This document shows, piece by piece, positions 1 through 11,494 of a DNA stretch of 64,000 bases; within the stretch, counting starts at the first letter, position 1, and every line of letters starts with the position of its first letter. The stretch is from positions 10,764,501 to 10,828,500 of the forward strand of contig NC_134031.1 of the NCBI RefSeq assembly GCF_964204645.1, in the 5' to 3' direction. Source of the stretch: Tubulanus polymorphus (Eukaryota; Nemertea; Palaeonemertea; Tubulaniformes; Tubulanidae). Below the pieces are notes generated by a model, which saw nothing but the letters and a program-made list of their open reading frames with translations, was not told the DNA's origin and did not search any database. Made by a program: the position numbers and the translations under genes.

Positions 1-344
1 ATACATCATCACACAGTGTATAATATCTGAAGGCATTCTACGTGCGCTGCAACAGTAGTAGGCCTATACATTACTACTGTTGCCGCGCCCGCATGTCTGC
101 AACCGATCGATAAAACACATACACATCGTAGTAGATACAAAATCAGTATTGCAATGCAATACGCGACATATTGAGTAAAACAGGCGCTGAACACTTTTAC
201 GGTTTACCCGATTACCAATCACGCCGGAGCAGCTGAGTGACTGAGACCATCATCATCCCCCCAGGCTATACTTTATCATTTTTGGACCATTTGGAAAAAT
301 GATATTTTTCAATACCAAAATCAGCGGGAAACCGCGGATCTGGT
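1..344. other. No gene seen
   Basis: I see no coding pattern, RNA or clear repeat here. The stretch is ordinary non-coding host DNA up to the start of the dispersed repeat at about 345. Confidence 0.5.
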
Positions 345-605
345 AAAGAGCAGTGACGGTCTGAAACTGCAAAGAATGAGGCGTTAGACTAGATCAGTAC
401 GCGCTGTACGATCAATATCTCCATGTACAACCGTGTTCTGCCTTACACACACAGCGAGGGTATTGAGCGTCGCCGTAGTAACGTGCTACAGCAGCTTGAA
501 CTAATGAGTACCTCTGATTAATCTAAAACCAAATTTGAGCACTTATAAACATCGGAATCAAATATAAACCAAGCTGCGTCATCTACACCATGTACAGAAT
601 ATATC
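345..605 (+). repeat. Dispersed repeat R1, 5' part
   Basis: This stretch is a direct, diverged copy of 25,875-26,215. Shared blocks include GGTCTGAAACTGCAAAGAATGA and the run around ATCAATATCTCCATGTACAA. The copy at 25.9 kb continues into a second block (26,222-26,340) that is missing here but is present alone at about 10,780-10,965, so the three copies are different fragments of one family. No open frame runs through it. The family name is unknown. Confidence 0.8.
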
Positions 606-720
606 AGGGTTCGAATATCAGAAATTGTCATCCACAGCAAGTTACTTTCAGAAATGCTGTGGATGGCAGAAGCGATCCACAGCAAGTCTAGCTCTCACCA
701 CAGCAAGTGCCTTTCTTGAA
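600..720. repeat. CCACAGCAAGT short repeats
   Basis: The word CCACAGCAAGT occurs three times within about 90 bases, once near a partial inverse copy (GCTGTGGAT). It is a small local repeat cluster with no evident gene. Confidence 0.5.
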
Positions 721-939
721 AACAATACCCGGTTAATTATGTATTCCACTAACATTGAAAACTAATTCTATATGAGAGTCAATGTTATTTGGTTACTTGA
801 CTTAAACATTTAAATGTATATCAAATCAATTATAATATTGTCAAGAATATTTGTAACAAGAAAGAAATTCTAAAAATGGGCATGCTGACATGGTTGTACT
901 AAAAGCTTGCTTGGTGGTTTTGTATTTCTGTAGTGGAAT

Positions 940-1129
940 TAATCGAACTTTGAACTGATTACTTTTTAAAAATATACTTTCTATTCACTTCAGTCCACAA
1001 TTAATGGCTTAATTCACAAACTAACACAGGTACCTTTCGAAATTATCCAATTTTATGTATGTTTCGAGTGATTAATCAACATTATTTTGAGAAATTAATT
1101 AATTTCTCCACAAATTCCGCCATTGGCCG
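940..1129 (+). repeat. Host repeat XY, copy 1, left part
   Basis: This block matches 40,712-40,915 in inverse orientation. Its continuation is found at 9,025-9,563, beyond the large element that starts at 1,138. The two parts together form one host repeat, called XY here, that the element split. The copy at 29.96-40.9 kb is split in the same neighbourhood by a different element. Confidence 0.85.
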
Positions 1130-1263
1130 CCATTTCTGGTTAGTCAGTGGTGTACCAGAACACCGTTTCAAGATGGCGGCTATGTAGAGGGCGCGATGGG
1201 ACAATACAGTGAGAACAGGACATTACCACCGCATACAACACGGGCCGAAAGCATCCGTAGCAA

Positions 1264-3567
1264 TACTGGTATCAGTGGTATCGGGGTGTCAGTAGTATCA
1301 CCGGTCTCGGAGAGGATCGGACAGTATCGCTGGTATCAGTGGTATCGTGGAATCACTAGTATCACCGGTCTCGGAGAGGATCGGACAGTATCACTGGTAA
1401 CAGTGGTATCGGGGTAGCAGTAGTATCACCGGTCTCGGAGAGGATCGGACAGTATCACTGGTATCAGTGGTATCGGGGTAGCAGTAGTATCACCGGTCTC
1501 GGAGAGGATCGGACAGTATCACTGGTAACAGTGGTATCGGGGTAGCAGTAGTATCACCGGTCTCGGAGAGGATCGGACAGTATCACTGGTAACAGTGGTA
1601 TCGGGGTAGCAGTAGTATCACCGGTCTCCGAGAGGATCGGGCAGTATCACTGGTATCAGTGGTATCGGGGTAGCAGTAGTATCACCGGTCTCGGAGAGGA
1701 TCGGACAGTATCACTGGTAACAGTGGTATCGGGGTAGCAGTAGTATCACCGGTCTCCAGAAGGATCGGGCAGTATCACTGGTAACAGTGGTATCGGGGTA
1801 GCAGTAGTATCACCGGTCTCCAGAAGGATCGGGCAGTATCACTGGTATCAGTGGTATCGGGGTAGCAGTAGTATCACCGGTCTCCAGAAGGATCGGGCAG
1901 TATCACTGGTATCAGTGGTATCGGGGTAGCAGTAGTATCACCGGTCTCGGAGAGGATCGGGCAGTATCACTGGTAACAGTGGTATCGGGGTAGCAGTAGT
2001 ATCACCGGTCTCCTGAAGGATCGGACAGTATCACTGGTATCAGTGGTATCGGGGTAGCAGTAGTATCACCGGTCTCCGAGAGGATCGGACAGTATCACTG
2101 GTAACAGTGGTATCGGGGTATCAGTAGTATCACCGGTCTCCAGAAGGATCGAGCAGTAACACTGGTAACAGTGGTATCGGGGTAGCAGTAGTATCACCGG
2201 TCTCCAGAAGGATCGGGCAGTATCACTGGTAACAGTGGTATCGGGGTAGCAGTAGTATCATCGGTCCCTGAGAGGATCGGACAGTATCACTGGTAACAGT
2301 GGTATCGGGGTAGCAGTAGTATCATCGGTCTCCTGAAGGATCGGGCAGTATCACTGGTATCAGTGGTATCGGGGTAGCAGTAGTATCACCGGTCTCCAGA
2401 AGGATCGGACAGTATCACTGGTAACAGTGGTATCGGGGTAGCAGTAGTATCATCGGTCTCCTGAAGGATCGGGCAGTATCACTGGTATCAGTGGTATTGG
2501 GGTAGCAGTAGTATCACCGGTCTCTAGAAGGATCGGACAGTATCACTGGTAACAGTGGTATCGGGGTAGCAGTAGTATCACCGGTCTCCTGAAGGATCGG
2601 GCAGTATCACTGGTATCAGTGGTATTGGGGTAGCAGTAGTATCACCGGTCTCCAGAAGGATCGGGCAGTATCACTGGTATCAGTGGTATCGGGGTAGCAG
2701 TAGTATCACCGGTCTCCAGAAGGATCGGGCAGTATCACTGGTATCAGTGGTATCGGGGTAGCAGTAGTATCACCGGTCTCGGAGAGGATCGGGCAGTATC
2801 ACTGGTAACAGTGGTATCGGGGTAGCAGTAGTATCACCGGTCTCCAGAAGGATCGGACAGTATCACTGGTAACAGTGGTATCGGGGTAGCAGTAGTATCA
2901 CCGGTCTCCTGAAGGATCGGGCAGTATCACTGGTATCAGTGGTATCAGGGTAGCAGTAGTATCACCGGTCTCCAGAAGGATCGGGCAGTATCACTGGTAA
3001 CAGTGGTATCGGGGTATCAGTAGTATCACCGGTCTCCAGAAGGATCGAGCAGTAACACTGGTAACAGTGGTATCGGGGTAGCAGTAGTATCACCGGTCTC
3101 CAGAAGGATCGGACAGTATCACTGGTAACAGTGGTATCGGGGTAGCAGTAGTATCACCGGTCTCCTGAAGGATCGGGCAGTATCACTGGTATCAGTGGTA
3201 TCGGGGTAGCAGTAGTATCACCGGTCTCGGAGAGGATCGGACAGTATCACTGGTAACAGAGGTATCGGGGTAGCAGTAGTATCACCGGTCTCCAGAAGGA
3301 TCGGGCAGTATCACTGGTAACAGTGGTATCGGGGTAGCAGTAGTATCACCGGTCTCCAGAAGGATCGGGCAGTATCACTGGTATCAGTGGTATCGGGGTA
3401 TCAGTAGTATCACCGGTCTCCAGAAGGATCGGACAGTATCACTGGTAACAGTGGTATCGGGGTAGCAGTAGTATCACCGGTCTCCTGAAGGATCGGACAG
3501 TATCACTGGTATCAGTGGTATTGGGGTAGCAGTAGGATCACCGGTCTGGGAGAGGATCGGGCAGTAT
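1264..3567 (+). repeat. 64-bp minisatellite, about 36 units
   Basis: The phrase ACCGGTCTC recurs every 64 bases (for example 1,301, 1,365, 1,429), followed by AGGATCGG and CAGTATCACTGGTA. Units fall into a few variants: GGAGAGG, CAGAAGG or TGAAGG in one slot and GGTATCAG or GGTAACAG in another. The variants are interspersed, which suggests block duplication. The array is the inner part of the left arm of element A. Confidence 0.97.
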
Positions 3568-3569
3568 GC

Positions 3570-3835
3570 CATGAAGTTATAAGCAATAGTGAACTTTTAA
3601 TTCTAGATATTTAAGATTCAAGCTAGTGTAGTATATTTGAAATGTGCGATGAACTGTGTTAATTTGTAGTAATGTTTTAATTCAAAGTTTGTATGATCAT
3701 GATATCCTTAAGATGTTCCACAATAATAAATTAGATATATGTATCATAAATATGAATTAATTGACCTTAAGATTGTATCTACTTACACTACATTCAGAAG
3801 GAGGGCGATTTTTACCTACTTTGAGGAATTTGGAT
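3570..3835 (+). repeat. Direct repeat partner of 5,645-5,995
   Basis: The stretch from the end of the 64-bp array through GATTTTTACCTACTTTGA is a diverged direct copy of 5,645-5,995. Shared blocks include GAACTTTTAATTCTAGATAT and CTACATTCAGAAGGAGGG. It appears to be a piece of the small element ending near 6,020. Confidence 0.8.
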
Positions 3836-4596
3836 TTTAGGGGAATTTAACCCTGAGGATTTTTACCACTAGCCGCTTTATATACCATCGTCGAACTGTC
3901 TATTTTACAGATGCACAGCCACTATTTGACCATAAGTGGCAAGAAAATTATAAGTAGAGGGAACTGTCCCAGATTACCGCGAACAGCAGAATTAACAGAA
4001 CGTTTCTTTACCCTGAGCAGATATTTGCGAAATTTGATGAAAAATTTAAATTGTGGGCAATGTACATCTCTTAACAAATACATAGTAAAATACCCACGAT
4101 ATATACCGTCATACTCTCTATACCGTCAAAATTTTCTTCACCGATGTGGATGGTATATCGGGGGTTGACTGTATTACAAAACAAAATAATTAATTCAAGT
4201 GATGAAAATATAATAGTAATAAAACTTGACGAGGACGTATCCAGGAAAATGCAAAATGTGATTTACTTCTTTAAAATGAAATATTACACGCTTCCGCAAA
4301 TTGTTCGCAAATGTTCTACATTTGAATTATCGATCCTGTAATGGGCTCAAGTAAAATTAAACCACCTGCATATTTTAACGCTCCAAGATCTGGCTATGTG
4401 ACTACCAAAACTATGTAAGCTATCGATGCAAGCGGTGAAAAACAAAGAAGAAATAAGCCCTGGCCCTTGTTTTAATCCAATGAAAAATTCCGGTTTCAGG
4501 TAACCGGCATATTTCCATATGAAATAAAAATCAATTAAAATATTCTTCGTTTCAGTAATGATTTGAAAAGTAATGAGTAATGAATACGGTCGAAAG

Positions 4597-5254
4597 GGGG
4601 GTCATCCCTAGATTCCCCAGGTTCTATGTTCCCCGGGCCCTATATTCCCCGGGTTCCATGTTCCCCGGGTCCTATATTCCCCGGGTTCTATATTCTCCCA
4701 AAGGAAATAATACAACGAGGGTTCCATATATTCTCCAAATAATAAAAACGTTGACCGGTGTCCATACCTATGCTTTTTAATAATAGTCCATCAATCATGT
4801 CATGTATTTGCTAGATACTATAAATTTGATACAGACAAGGTGCTTTTATTTTTTGCAAACGCCAGAACTTAACGAGAGAAATTCGAGATGACAATTAATC
4901 GATCGATCAGGTAATTTATTCAGTAGTTACGTCACACTGTAAAAAGGCTTTGAAACTTGCCCGGGAGATTTTTAATTGTGATTCATGTCGTTAATTTTCA
5001 TTTAATAGAATAAAGATAAAGATAAAGATACATGTAGTGCCGATTTTCAACATCAACTAATTGGCAGCCTGACGCGTTATCATGCTCTGAATTCCCGGCG
5101 CCGAAATTGAGTGTATGTGGCCACGGGAACAAAGGACCTTTTTATACATTTTCCATAATCTTCCAGGAATATCGGATCCGGGGAATATAGAACCCCTTTT
5201 ATGTTTAATCTCCCTTGGGGGAACATAGGACCCGAGGAACATAGGTATGGACCC
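4597..5254. mobile_element. 658-bp TIR element, nested, 8-bp duplication
   Basis: The word GTCGAAAG flanks both sides (4,589-4,596 and 5,255-5,262). The left end begins GGGGGTCATCCC and the right end, reversed, GGGTCCATACC. Inside the left end is a short tandem array of GTTCCCCGGGTCCTATATTCC-like units, and the right end has the same motif in inverse orientation. No coding potential is seen. It sits inside element A and repeats the same design: inverted ends built of minisatellite units. Confidence 0.75.
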
Positions 5255-5354
5255 GTCGAAAGCACGACTTGCGTCCAGTCTTGGAATAATAATAAGTATA
5301 GCCGCGAGTACTCCAAGTCCAGTAGAACAGCATACAATCATATGTACACTATGG

Positions 5355-6022
5355 TAAAAAACTTCTAGGTAGAAATCCCCAAATATTCAAAGTAGGTAAA
5401 AATCCCCACTTGGTGATTTTCAAGACCATTTCAAAGCAAAATGATACTCCAATTTTATTAATTTGCGATGAGACTGAAATATGTTTGGACTGTGCAATGA
5501 AATCTTTCGTTGTGATAAATTCTTAAGTAAACTCTTAGATTTCAATAAATTGTTAGAATTAATAAGAATAATACACTTTTATTTGTAATACCTTTAAATT
5601 CGAACCGGAATATCTTGTTAACTTGTGGTATATTTGAGCTGCGCGATGCAATGAATTATGAGCAATAACGAACTTTTAATTCTAGATATTTTAGTTTCAA
5701 ACTAGTGTAATATATTTGACAAGTGCTAAGAACCCTTTCATTAAGCTGTGTGATAACTTTTGAGTACTAATTTAGTATTAATGAATTTTTGATTTGTAGT
5801 ATGTTTGAATTCAAGTAGTATATGCAATAGTTTGTATACTCATGATATCCTTATGATGTTCCACAATAATAAATAGGATATGTGTATCATAAATATGAAA
5901 TACCGGTAAATATGAATTAATTGACCTTAAGATTGTATCTACTTAAACTACATTCAGAAGGAGGGGGATTTTTACCTACTTTGAAGAATTGGGGATTTTT
6001 ACCAAGGGGATTTTTACTGCAC
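5355..6022. mobile_element. Inverted-repeat element with GGTAAAAATCCCC units
   Basis: The left side has AAAGTAGGTAAAAATCCCC and the right side the inverse GGGGATTTTTACCTACTTT, each with further copies of the GGTAAAAATCCCC word. The interior (5,645-5,995) is also present at 3,570-3,835. No clear target duplication was found, so the exact ends are uncertain. Confidence 0.6.
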
Positions 6023-6329
6023 GGTAAAAGACACAGATTATCCGAGGTGATTGTGAAAAACACCAGGGAAAATTGGAAATTTTTGCAAAACTATTAAAGT
6101 TTTTCAACTAAAGAATATTACAGTATTTCATTGACTTTTGCTGTGAAATAAATTTGGGGGGATTTTGGGGGTTTTTTTACCTAGGAGGGATTTTTACCTG
6201 TTACCAAATTATACTCTTCATCCATATGTGTACAGTTGCGTCCGCCTTACTCAGTGCTGGTCAACTTAGTATGACACTTAAGTTGTTGAATTTTACAAAT
6301 AGGTATTTTGATGGACCTTCTATTTACAC

Positions 6330-7073
6330 GGGATACGCCCATAATACCTCCGCCCAAAATGCCTCCGTCCAAAATCCCACACCCAGAATCCCTCCACCCA
6401 GAATACCCTCATATGTGTCCAAAATACCTCCACCCAGAATTTAAAAAAAATACTATAATTATATTATTTAGATGTTTAAAGTACCACCAATATTGACTAT
6501 TATACATGTATAGGATCATATATAATGTATTACGGTATATATAAACCTACTGAATAATAATTGAATAACAATTAATGACAATGTTCACTTGCAATTAGTT
6601 TTGGCTGGGAATATTAATTAGTTTATCTCATGTCTTTAATCTTATGCTAGATTTCTCTGGAAACTATTCAATATTTAGATTATAGAATATTAATTAGTCC
6701 TATAATCTAAGAAAACAATGTACTACATTTCGCTTTACACACTGAATTCAGTTCATTTCCATTTAAGTGCAACTATGATCACTGAAATTAACATTATACT
6801 TTGTTTTGCTCAATTAACTACTTTTAAACTATAGAACTTTGGTTTATTTGAGTATTGCCTGTAAATTAAAACTTGGGGGGGGGGGGACAAAATATTCATT
6901 CTAAAAAATTATATTTCTAATAGGTTCAAATTTTTGTCCTTCAGGCATAAACCCATTAGATCTAGGGCCTGGAGGTATTTTGGACACATATGAGGGTATT
7001 CTGGGTGGAGGGATTCTGGGTGTGGGATATTTGGGTGGAGGTATTTTGGGCGGAGGTATTATGACCCGGATTC
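6330..7073. mobile_element. 744-bp TIR element, nested, 8-bp duplication
   Basis: ATTTACAC flanks both sides (6,322-6,329 and 7,074-7,081). The left arm has CATAATACCTCCGCCCAAAAT followed by repeats of CCTCCACCCAGAATA; the right arm carries the same in inverse orientation over about 100 bases. The interior is AT-rich and non-coding, with a short poly-G run near 6,877. This is a third element of the same plan nested in element A. Confidence 0.8.
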
Positions 7074-7935
7074 ATTTACACAGCCGATAGTCAATTGGTG
7101 AAATATTTTCAATACCAATGCTACTAAGGCTGAGTTGTGGTCAATGGTAGTTCATTCAATGTTATAAAAACTGTGATGATCTGATACATTACTGCGTTGT
7201 ATGCTTTTGATATTTTTGTGTTGTATGACTTCATTGGTGATTATATTTCTCAGGTATCATTTACATTTTACTTTACATTTTATTGTATCATATATTGTAC
7301 ATAATAGCAATGATTTATTCTCCATAGTCTTAATCTGCAATCTTGATATTGGTTTATTGATGCATATGTTTGTTTACAATATACTTAATTAGGCTGTTTA
7401 AAATTGAGAAACACTAATTAGTGAGTGACTTGTGACTTAACTAATTTTTTTTAAATAAAGAAGTTTCCAGTTTCTAGGCGCCATTTTGTGGCGGTCCCTC
7501 GAGGTCCCCATTGTTGCGATAATTTGCACTCATTTTTAAAACATAAGTTTAGATTGAATATCATATAGTTCTGCAGTCCCTTGCTCGACGAAATTAATTT
7601 ATACACCATTTTTAAGGAAACGAAATGCAGATATTTGCTGGCGTTTCTTGGAATTTTTGAACGCAACAATTGAGAACACTGACGATGTGACCCCAAGGAC
7701 CGCATATCTTAACCGCGCGTAAAAGAAATCGCAACATTCATTAATTTCAAAATATCTAAGTATCTCTTAAAGCTATATTTCCAATTTTTACAGAGTTTAA
7801 AGAGGGTTATTTGCAGTTTAAGCCTGCGTTGAATATTTTTTTGAATATCTTTCCTGACGACTGATCTGTACCCGCTTGAGTTTGAGATTACCCGATAAAG
7901 TTAGATAATTTGATACGCCTTCAACAAATCTTCCA

Positions 7936-8076
7936 GGGGCCAGTTGCATAGTTATGGCTTAGACTTAAGACCAGTCTAAGACCAACTTAGTTCTATAGCC
8001 AATCTAACAACTTGAGACCAGTCTTAAGATTTAAGACCACTTTTGGACTTAAGTCACAAACTGTGCAACTGGCCCC
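7936..8076. mobile_element. Palindromic MITE-like element
   Basis: A 141-bp stretch starts GGGGCCAGTTGCATAG and ends CTGTGCAACTGGCCCC. Its two halves are diverged inverse copies built of AAGACCAGTCTAAGACC words. This is a foldback or MITE-type insertion without coding capacity. Confidence 0.8.
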
Positions 8077-8304
8077 CGATCCTTAGCTGCTATGTACTAT
8101 TCAAAGTCAAAGAACTTAGTACGGAGAGTATTACCAGGCAGTGGATACGGCGCACCAAAAAATGAAACCAAATTTTGCAACTCTGGAAAATAAATACATG
8201 TACCACCGATAAAAATTCCACTGTAATACTAGTCAAACCTCGCTACAACGAGATCTTTTATAACGAAATATCGGTTTAATCAAACGTGTCCGGCGCAAAA
8301 AAGT

Positions 8305-8900
8305 CTACTGCTACCCCGATACCACTGTTACCAGTGATACTGCCCGATCCTCTCCCAGACCGGTGATACTACTGCTACCCCAATACCACTGATACCAGTG
8401 ATACTGCCCGATCCTTCAGGAGACCGGTGATACTACTGCTACCCCGATACCACTGATACCAGTGATACTGTCCGATCCTCTCAGAGACCGATGATACTAC
8501 TGCTACCCCGATACCACTGTTACCAGTGATACTGCCCGATCCTTCTGGAGACCGGTGATACTACTGCTACCCCGATACCACTGTTACCAGTGATACTGCC
8601 CGATCCTCTCCGAGACCGGTGATACTACTGATACCCCGATACCACTGTTACCAGTGATACTGTCCGATCCTTCTGGAGACCGGTGATACTACTGCTACCC
8701 CGATACCACTGATACCAGTGATACTGCCCGATCCTTCTGGAGACCGGTGATACTACTGCTACCCCGATACCACTGTTACCAGTGATACTGCCCGATCCTT
8801 CTGGAGACCGGTGATACTACTGCTACCCCGATACCACTGTTACCAGTGATACTGTCCGATCCTCTCAGAGACCGATGATACTACTGATACCAGTGTTGCT
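8305..8900 (-). repeat. 64-bp minisatellite, inverse array, about 9 units
   Basis: This is the same 64-bp unit as at 1,264-3,567, now on the minus strand, with the same variant types (TTCTGG, CTCTCC and TTCAGG in the variable slot). It forms the inner part of the right arm of element A. Confidence 0.96.
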
Positions 8901-9024
8901 ACGGATGCTTTCGGCCCGTGTTGTATGCGGTGGTCCTGTTCTCACTGTATTGTCCCATGGCGCCCTCTACATAGCCGCCATCTTGAAACGGTGTTCTGGT
9001 ACACCACCGAACAACCCCATTTCT

Positions 9025-9563
9025 CTGTATTGCATACATGATACATGTGGCATGATAGACAAGGTGACCTACAAGGATTTATATAAAACTTCCAAGACGA
9101 AACGACAATTTTTATTTTTGATGGTTTTCCAACATGTATTTCAAATCTTCATGCTTATAATGATAAATAATATATTCTGGATGAAGAAAAATGAGAATTA
9201 GTGTTGATTTCTTAATTTTTTCAATTTCGTCGATTCGCATAGTTAGTTTGTGCTGTTGTCCTGGCCTCAGTCCACAGGTGCCAGCACCCTCCAGTAATTT
9301 TCAAAATGGCAGCTGTTGACTCGACGGAAATTTACCTCAGGTGAGGTGTTATAGGTATCAGACAAACTACGAATCTGTTGTGCATCGATTACAACAAAAA
9401 TTAGGCAGATTTCTTAAAAGACCAGAAAATGCCAGGCAAATTACTCGTCAGTCAAATTGGCTGACGAAGATTGCATACAAAAATGACGTTCCCATTCCTG
9501 ACTGTGGTTTGTGAAAATATCCGATCGTGAAACTAAACCACAGACAGGTTACTGACTAGGGAT
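9025..9563 (+). repeat. Host repeat XY, copy 1, right part
   Basis: This block matches 29,962-31,045 in inverse orientation, from the TGTATTGCATAC block to GGTTACTGACTA. A segment of roughly 500 bases in the other copy (about 30,370-30,870) is missing here. Together with 940-1,129 it is the uninterrupted host repeat. Confidence 0.85.
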
Positions 9564-9569
9564 AGGAAT

Positions 9570-10779
9570 GATTTTATTGTAGACTTGGACCAAGTTAGTG
9601 CAAGCTTTTGGATTGTTATTTGAATATTGCAGTGTCTTAACGGAATCTATCATCATGTTGATAATTGCTAGATTACTTATTAAAATTTACAGCTGAAAGA
9701 AAAAACATGAATTCGAGTGACTTCAGGTGAAGAGAAGCAAACACGAAAATAGATGAGCCACGATTCTTCTTTTTAAAATGATAAAGACATTGAGCAAGAT
9801 TAAGTTACATTTCCTTCAAATGACAATCCACTACGATCATCCGATAAGAGCTCAGAGCACTATTCCAAAATCTTCTATATCCTATAGTAAAAACAAGAAA
9901 TTCGAGTTTAGTTCATATATAAGCGCGTAAATGCAGGGGAAATCCTGCTTATGGCTCATAGGCCAGCATCTTAGCTACGCATTGAAGTGGTTTTCGCCCC
10001 ACATACCCAACCTAACTTTTGAAATAATCAAACCTCTAGAAAGGAGGGGTATCCCAGTACAGGTATGCCAGTACATCCGAGCCAAATATCTACGGGAATC
10101 CCCCACCGTGTTTGGTACCCTTACTCCAAGCAAAAAAAGTCCAGGGAATCCCTTATTTCATCATCAATCTGTCTCTCAAGATCAATGGATTTCATACATA
10201 TAACCGAAATATGTTACCTATCCCATTTGCAGAAATTATGGCAACATTTATGGGGGACCTCTTCTTCACTCTAGGTACTATTTTTGGGGTCCCCCTATGC
10301 ATCTTCGAGCTACAAAGCTAATTGTGGTCTGATGCCATAAAGTTTATAGCCACCATAGGCTACCGCCCCCTGGCTCTTTGAAGAGACAGGGAACCAGTCC
10401 TCAATTCAATTCAGAATTTATTTTACAGAAAAGCGGTTTTTAAGTTTTAGGTATTAAAACTGAAAAATATAAATGTTCATACAGAGATTTTACAAATGGC
10501 TGCCAACGCAAGCACCCAATGAAAGTAACAGAAAATTTAAAGCATTTTTTTAAACGTGAAAGTAAATGTTTTATTGTGGAATTTTGTGTCAATAAAGAAT
10601 GAATTGAACTGCCGGCAGCACTATGACGCGCATGAATACCAATTTCAAGCCTAATCATGCGCGGGACTGAAGGAATGAATATTGGGCCTAAATGTATTGT
10701 AAGTTTTAAAATTCAGATCAAAATTCACGTTAATAGCAGTTGTTTCTAAAACTGTCAAAAGCCGTCGATTGCCATCGTG
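9570..10779. other. Non-coding, nothing recognised
   Basis: Short open frames overlap near 9,931-10,321, but none shows a domain, a codon pattern shared with neighbours or splice context. No repeat partner in the window was found for most of this stretch. Confidence 0.4.
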
Positions 10780-10965
10780 AAATTCGAACCCTGTATATGC
10801 GCCAATTTACAGAATTATCGGTCCACACAAACAGCTTAAATCGTGTCATAAAGAAACATCCACAGAGAGACAGACAGACAGACATGACAGACGATGCCAC
10901 AGATGGGTTCGTCTGACGACAAAACCCATCAATAACTGAAATACCACTACAGTGCATCTACACCA
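10780..10965 (+). repeat. Dispersed repeat R1, 3' part with double hairpin
   Basis: This is a direct copy of 26,222-26,340, sharing GTCCACACAAACAGCTTAAATC and a (CAGA)n run. The end can fold: GATGGGTT pairs with AACCCATC, and CAGACGA pairs with TCGTCTG. End hairpins occur in several non-autonomous element types; the class is not decided here. Confidence 0.75.
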
Positions 10966-11233
10966 AGGTGCGATGTATCGTTAGTTACTAATATCGTTAG
11001 TTACCATCAATACAACCCAGTGCGGTGTACAAGCAAAATCTATCACTGATTTCTACACTGCACTGCAATGTTAATGTGATTAAAACTCTATCAAGGAACA
11101 AGATAAACCGGGTTCAGAACCAGAAACTGAATGCAGGTGCCAGGTCAGAAAATAATTCTGTTCACCACATGGAATGCAATATGAAAGAGTTATAAACATT
11201 TGGACGATTCAAGATAAATTTTTATTCTATTAC

Positions 11234-11424
11234 CTATTTTTGATGGAGAGAGCTTCACTGATGGTTGAAATAAAGTTCATGCTGCCACAACTGACCATTG
11301 ATTCATATGCAAGGATATAACGTCTTAAAAATGGTAGATTCTGCAAACACATCTCTAACAACATTTCACGGCCTCCATCATTCTGAATGATCTGTACGTT
11401 ATGATCAGCAAAACATGATTTCAC
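11234..11424 (-). CDS. Host gene H1, exon 5 of the visible set
   Basis: On the minus strand a 191-bp stretch is open and bounded by splice signals: acceptor CTTGATTCAG before it and donor AG|GTAATA after it. It starts in phase 0 and ends in phase 2. The encoded segment (start VKSCFADHNVQIIQ, end EALSIKNR) looks like a helical repeat-type protein. The previous visible exon (19,101-19,255) ends in phase 0, so direct joining is possible across an intron of about 7.7 kb filled with repeats, although further exons could lie between. I do not recognise the protein family. Confidence 0.7.
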
Positions 11425-11494
11425 CTGAATCAAGAATTTACATTTAATTAAAGCTTTAATTTAACATTCAATTAATTACTTCAATATGATTAAA

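Larger units (their letters stand above)
1138..9016. mobile_element. 7.9 kb non-autonomous TIR element with minisatellite arms (element A)
   Basis: The flanks carry the same 8-bp word CCATTTCT at 1,130-1,137 and 9,017-9,024, a target-site duplication. The left end reads GGTTAGTCAGTGGTGTACC and the right end, reversed, GGTTGTTCGGTGGTGTACC. The match continues for about 130 bases on each side with only a small indel and a few substitutions, and then enters opposite-facing arrays of one 64-bp minisatellite (36 and about 9 units). No transposase frame is present. An 8-bp duplication is typical of hAT-like elements, but that class is inference. Other elements are nested inside (4,597-5,254; 6,330-7,073). 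Confidence 0.85.

Noticed and set aside
1264-3567. Regular repeats with variable slots that resemble a CRISPR array
   Set aside because: The period is 64 with no unique spacers; variable positions only alternate among a few states, and the array has an inverse partner inside a transposon. It is a minisatellite.
9931-10321. Three overlapping plus-strand frames
   Set aside because: They overlap in different frames, have no recognisable motif and no partner; treated as chance.
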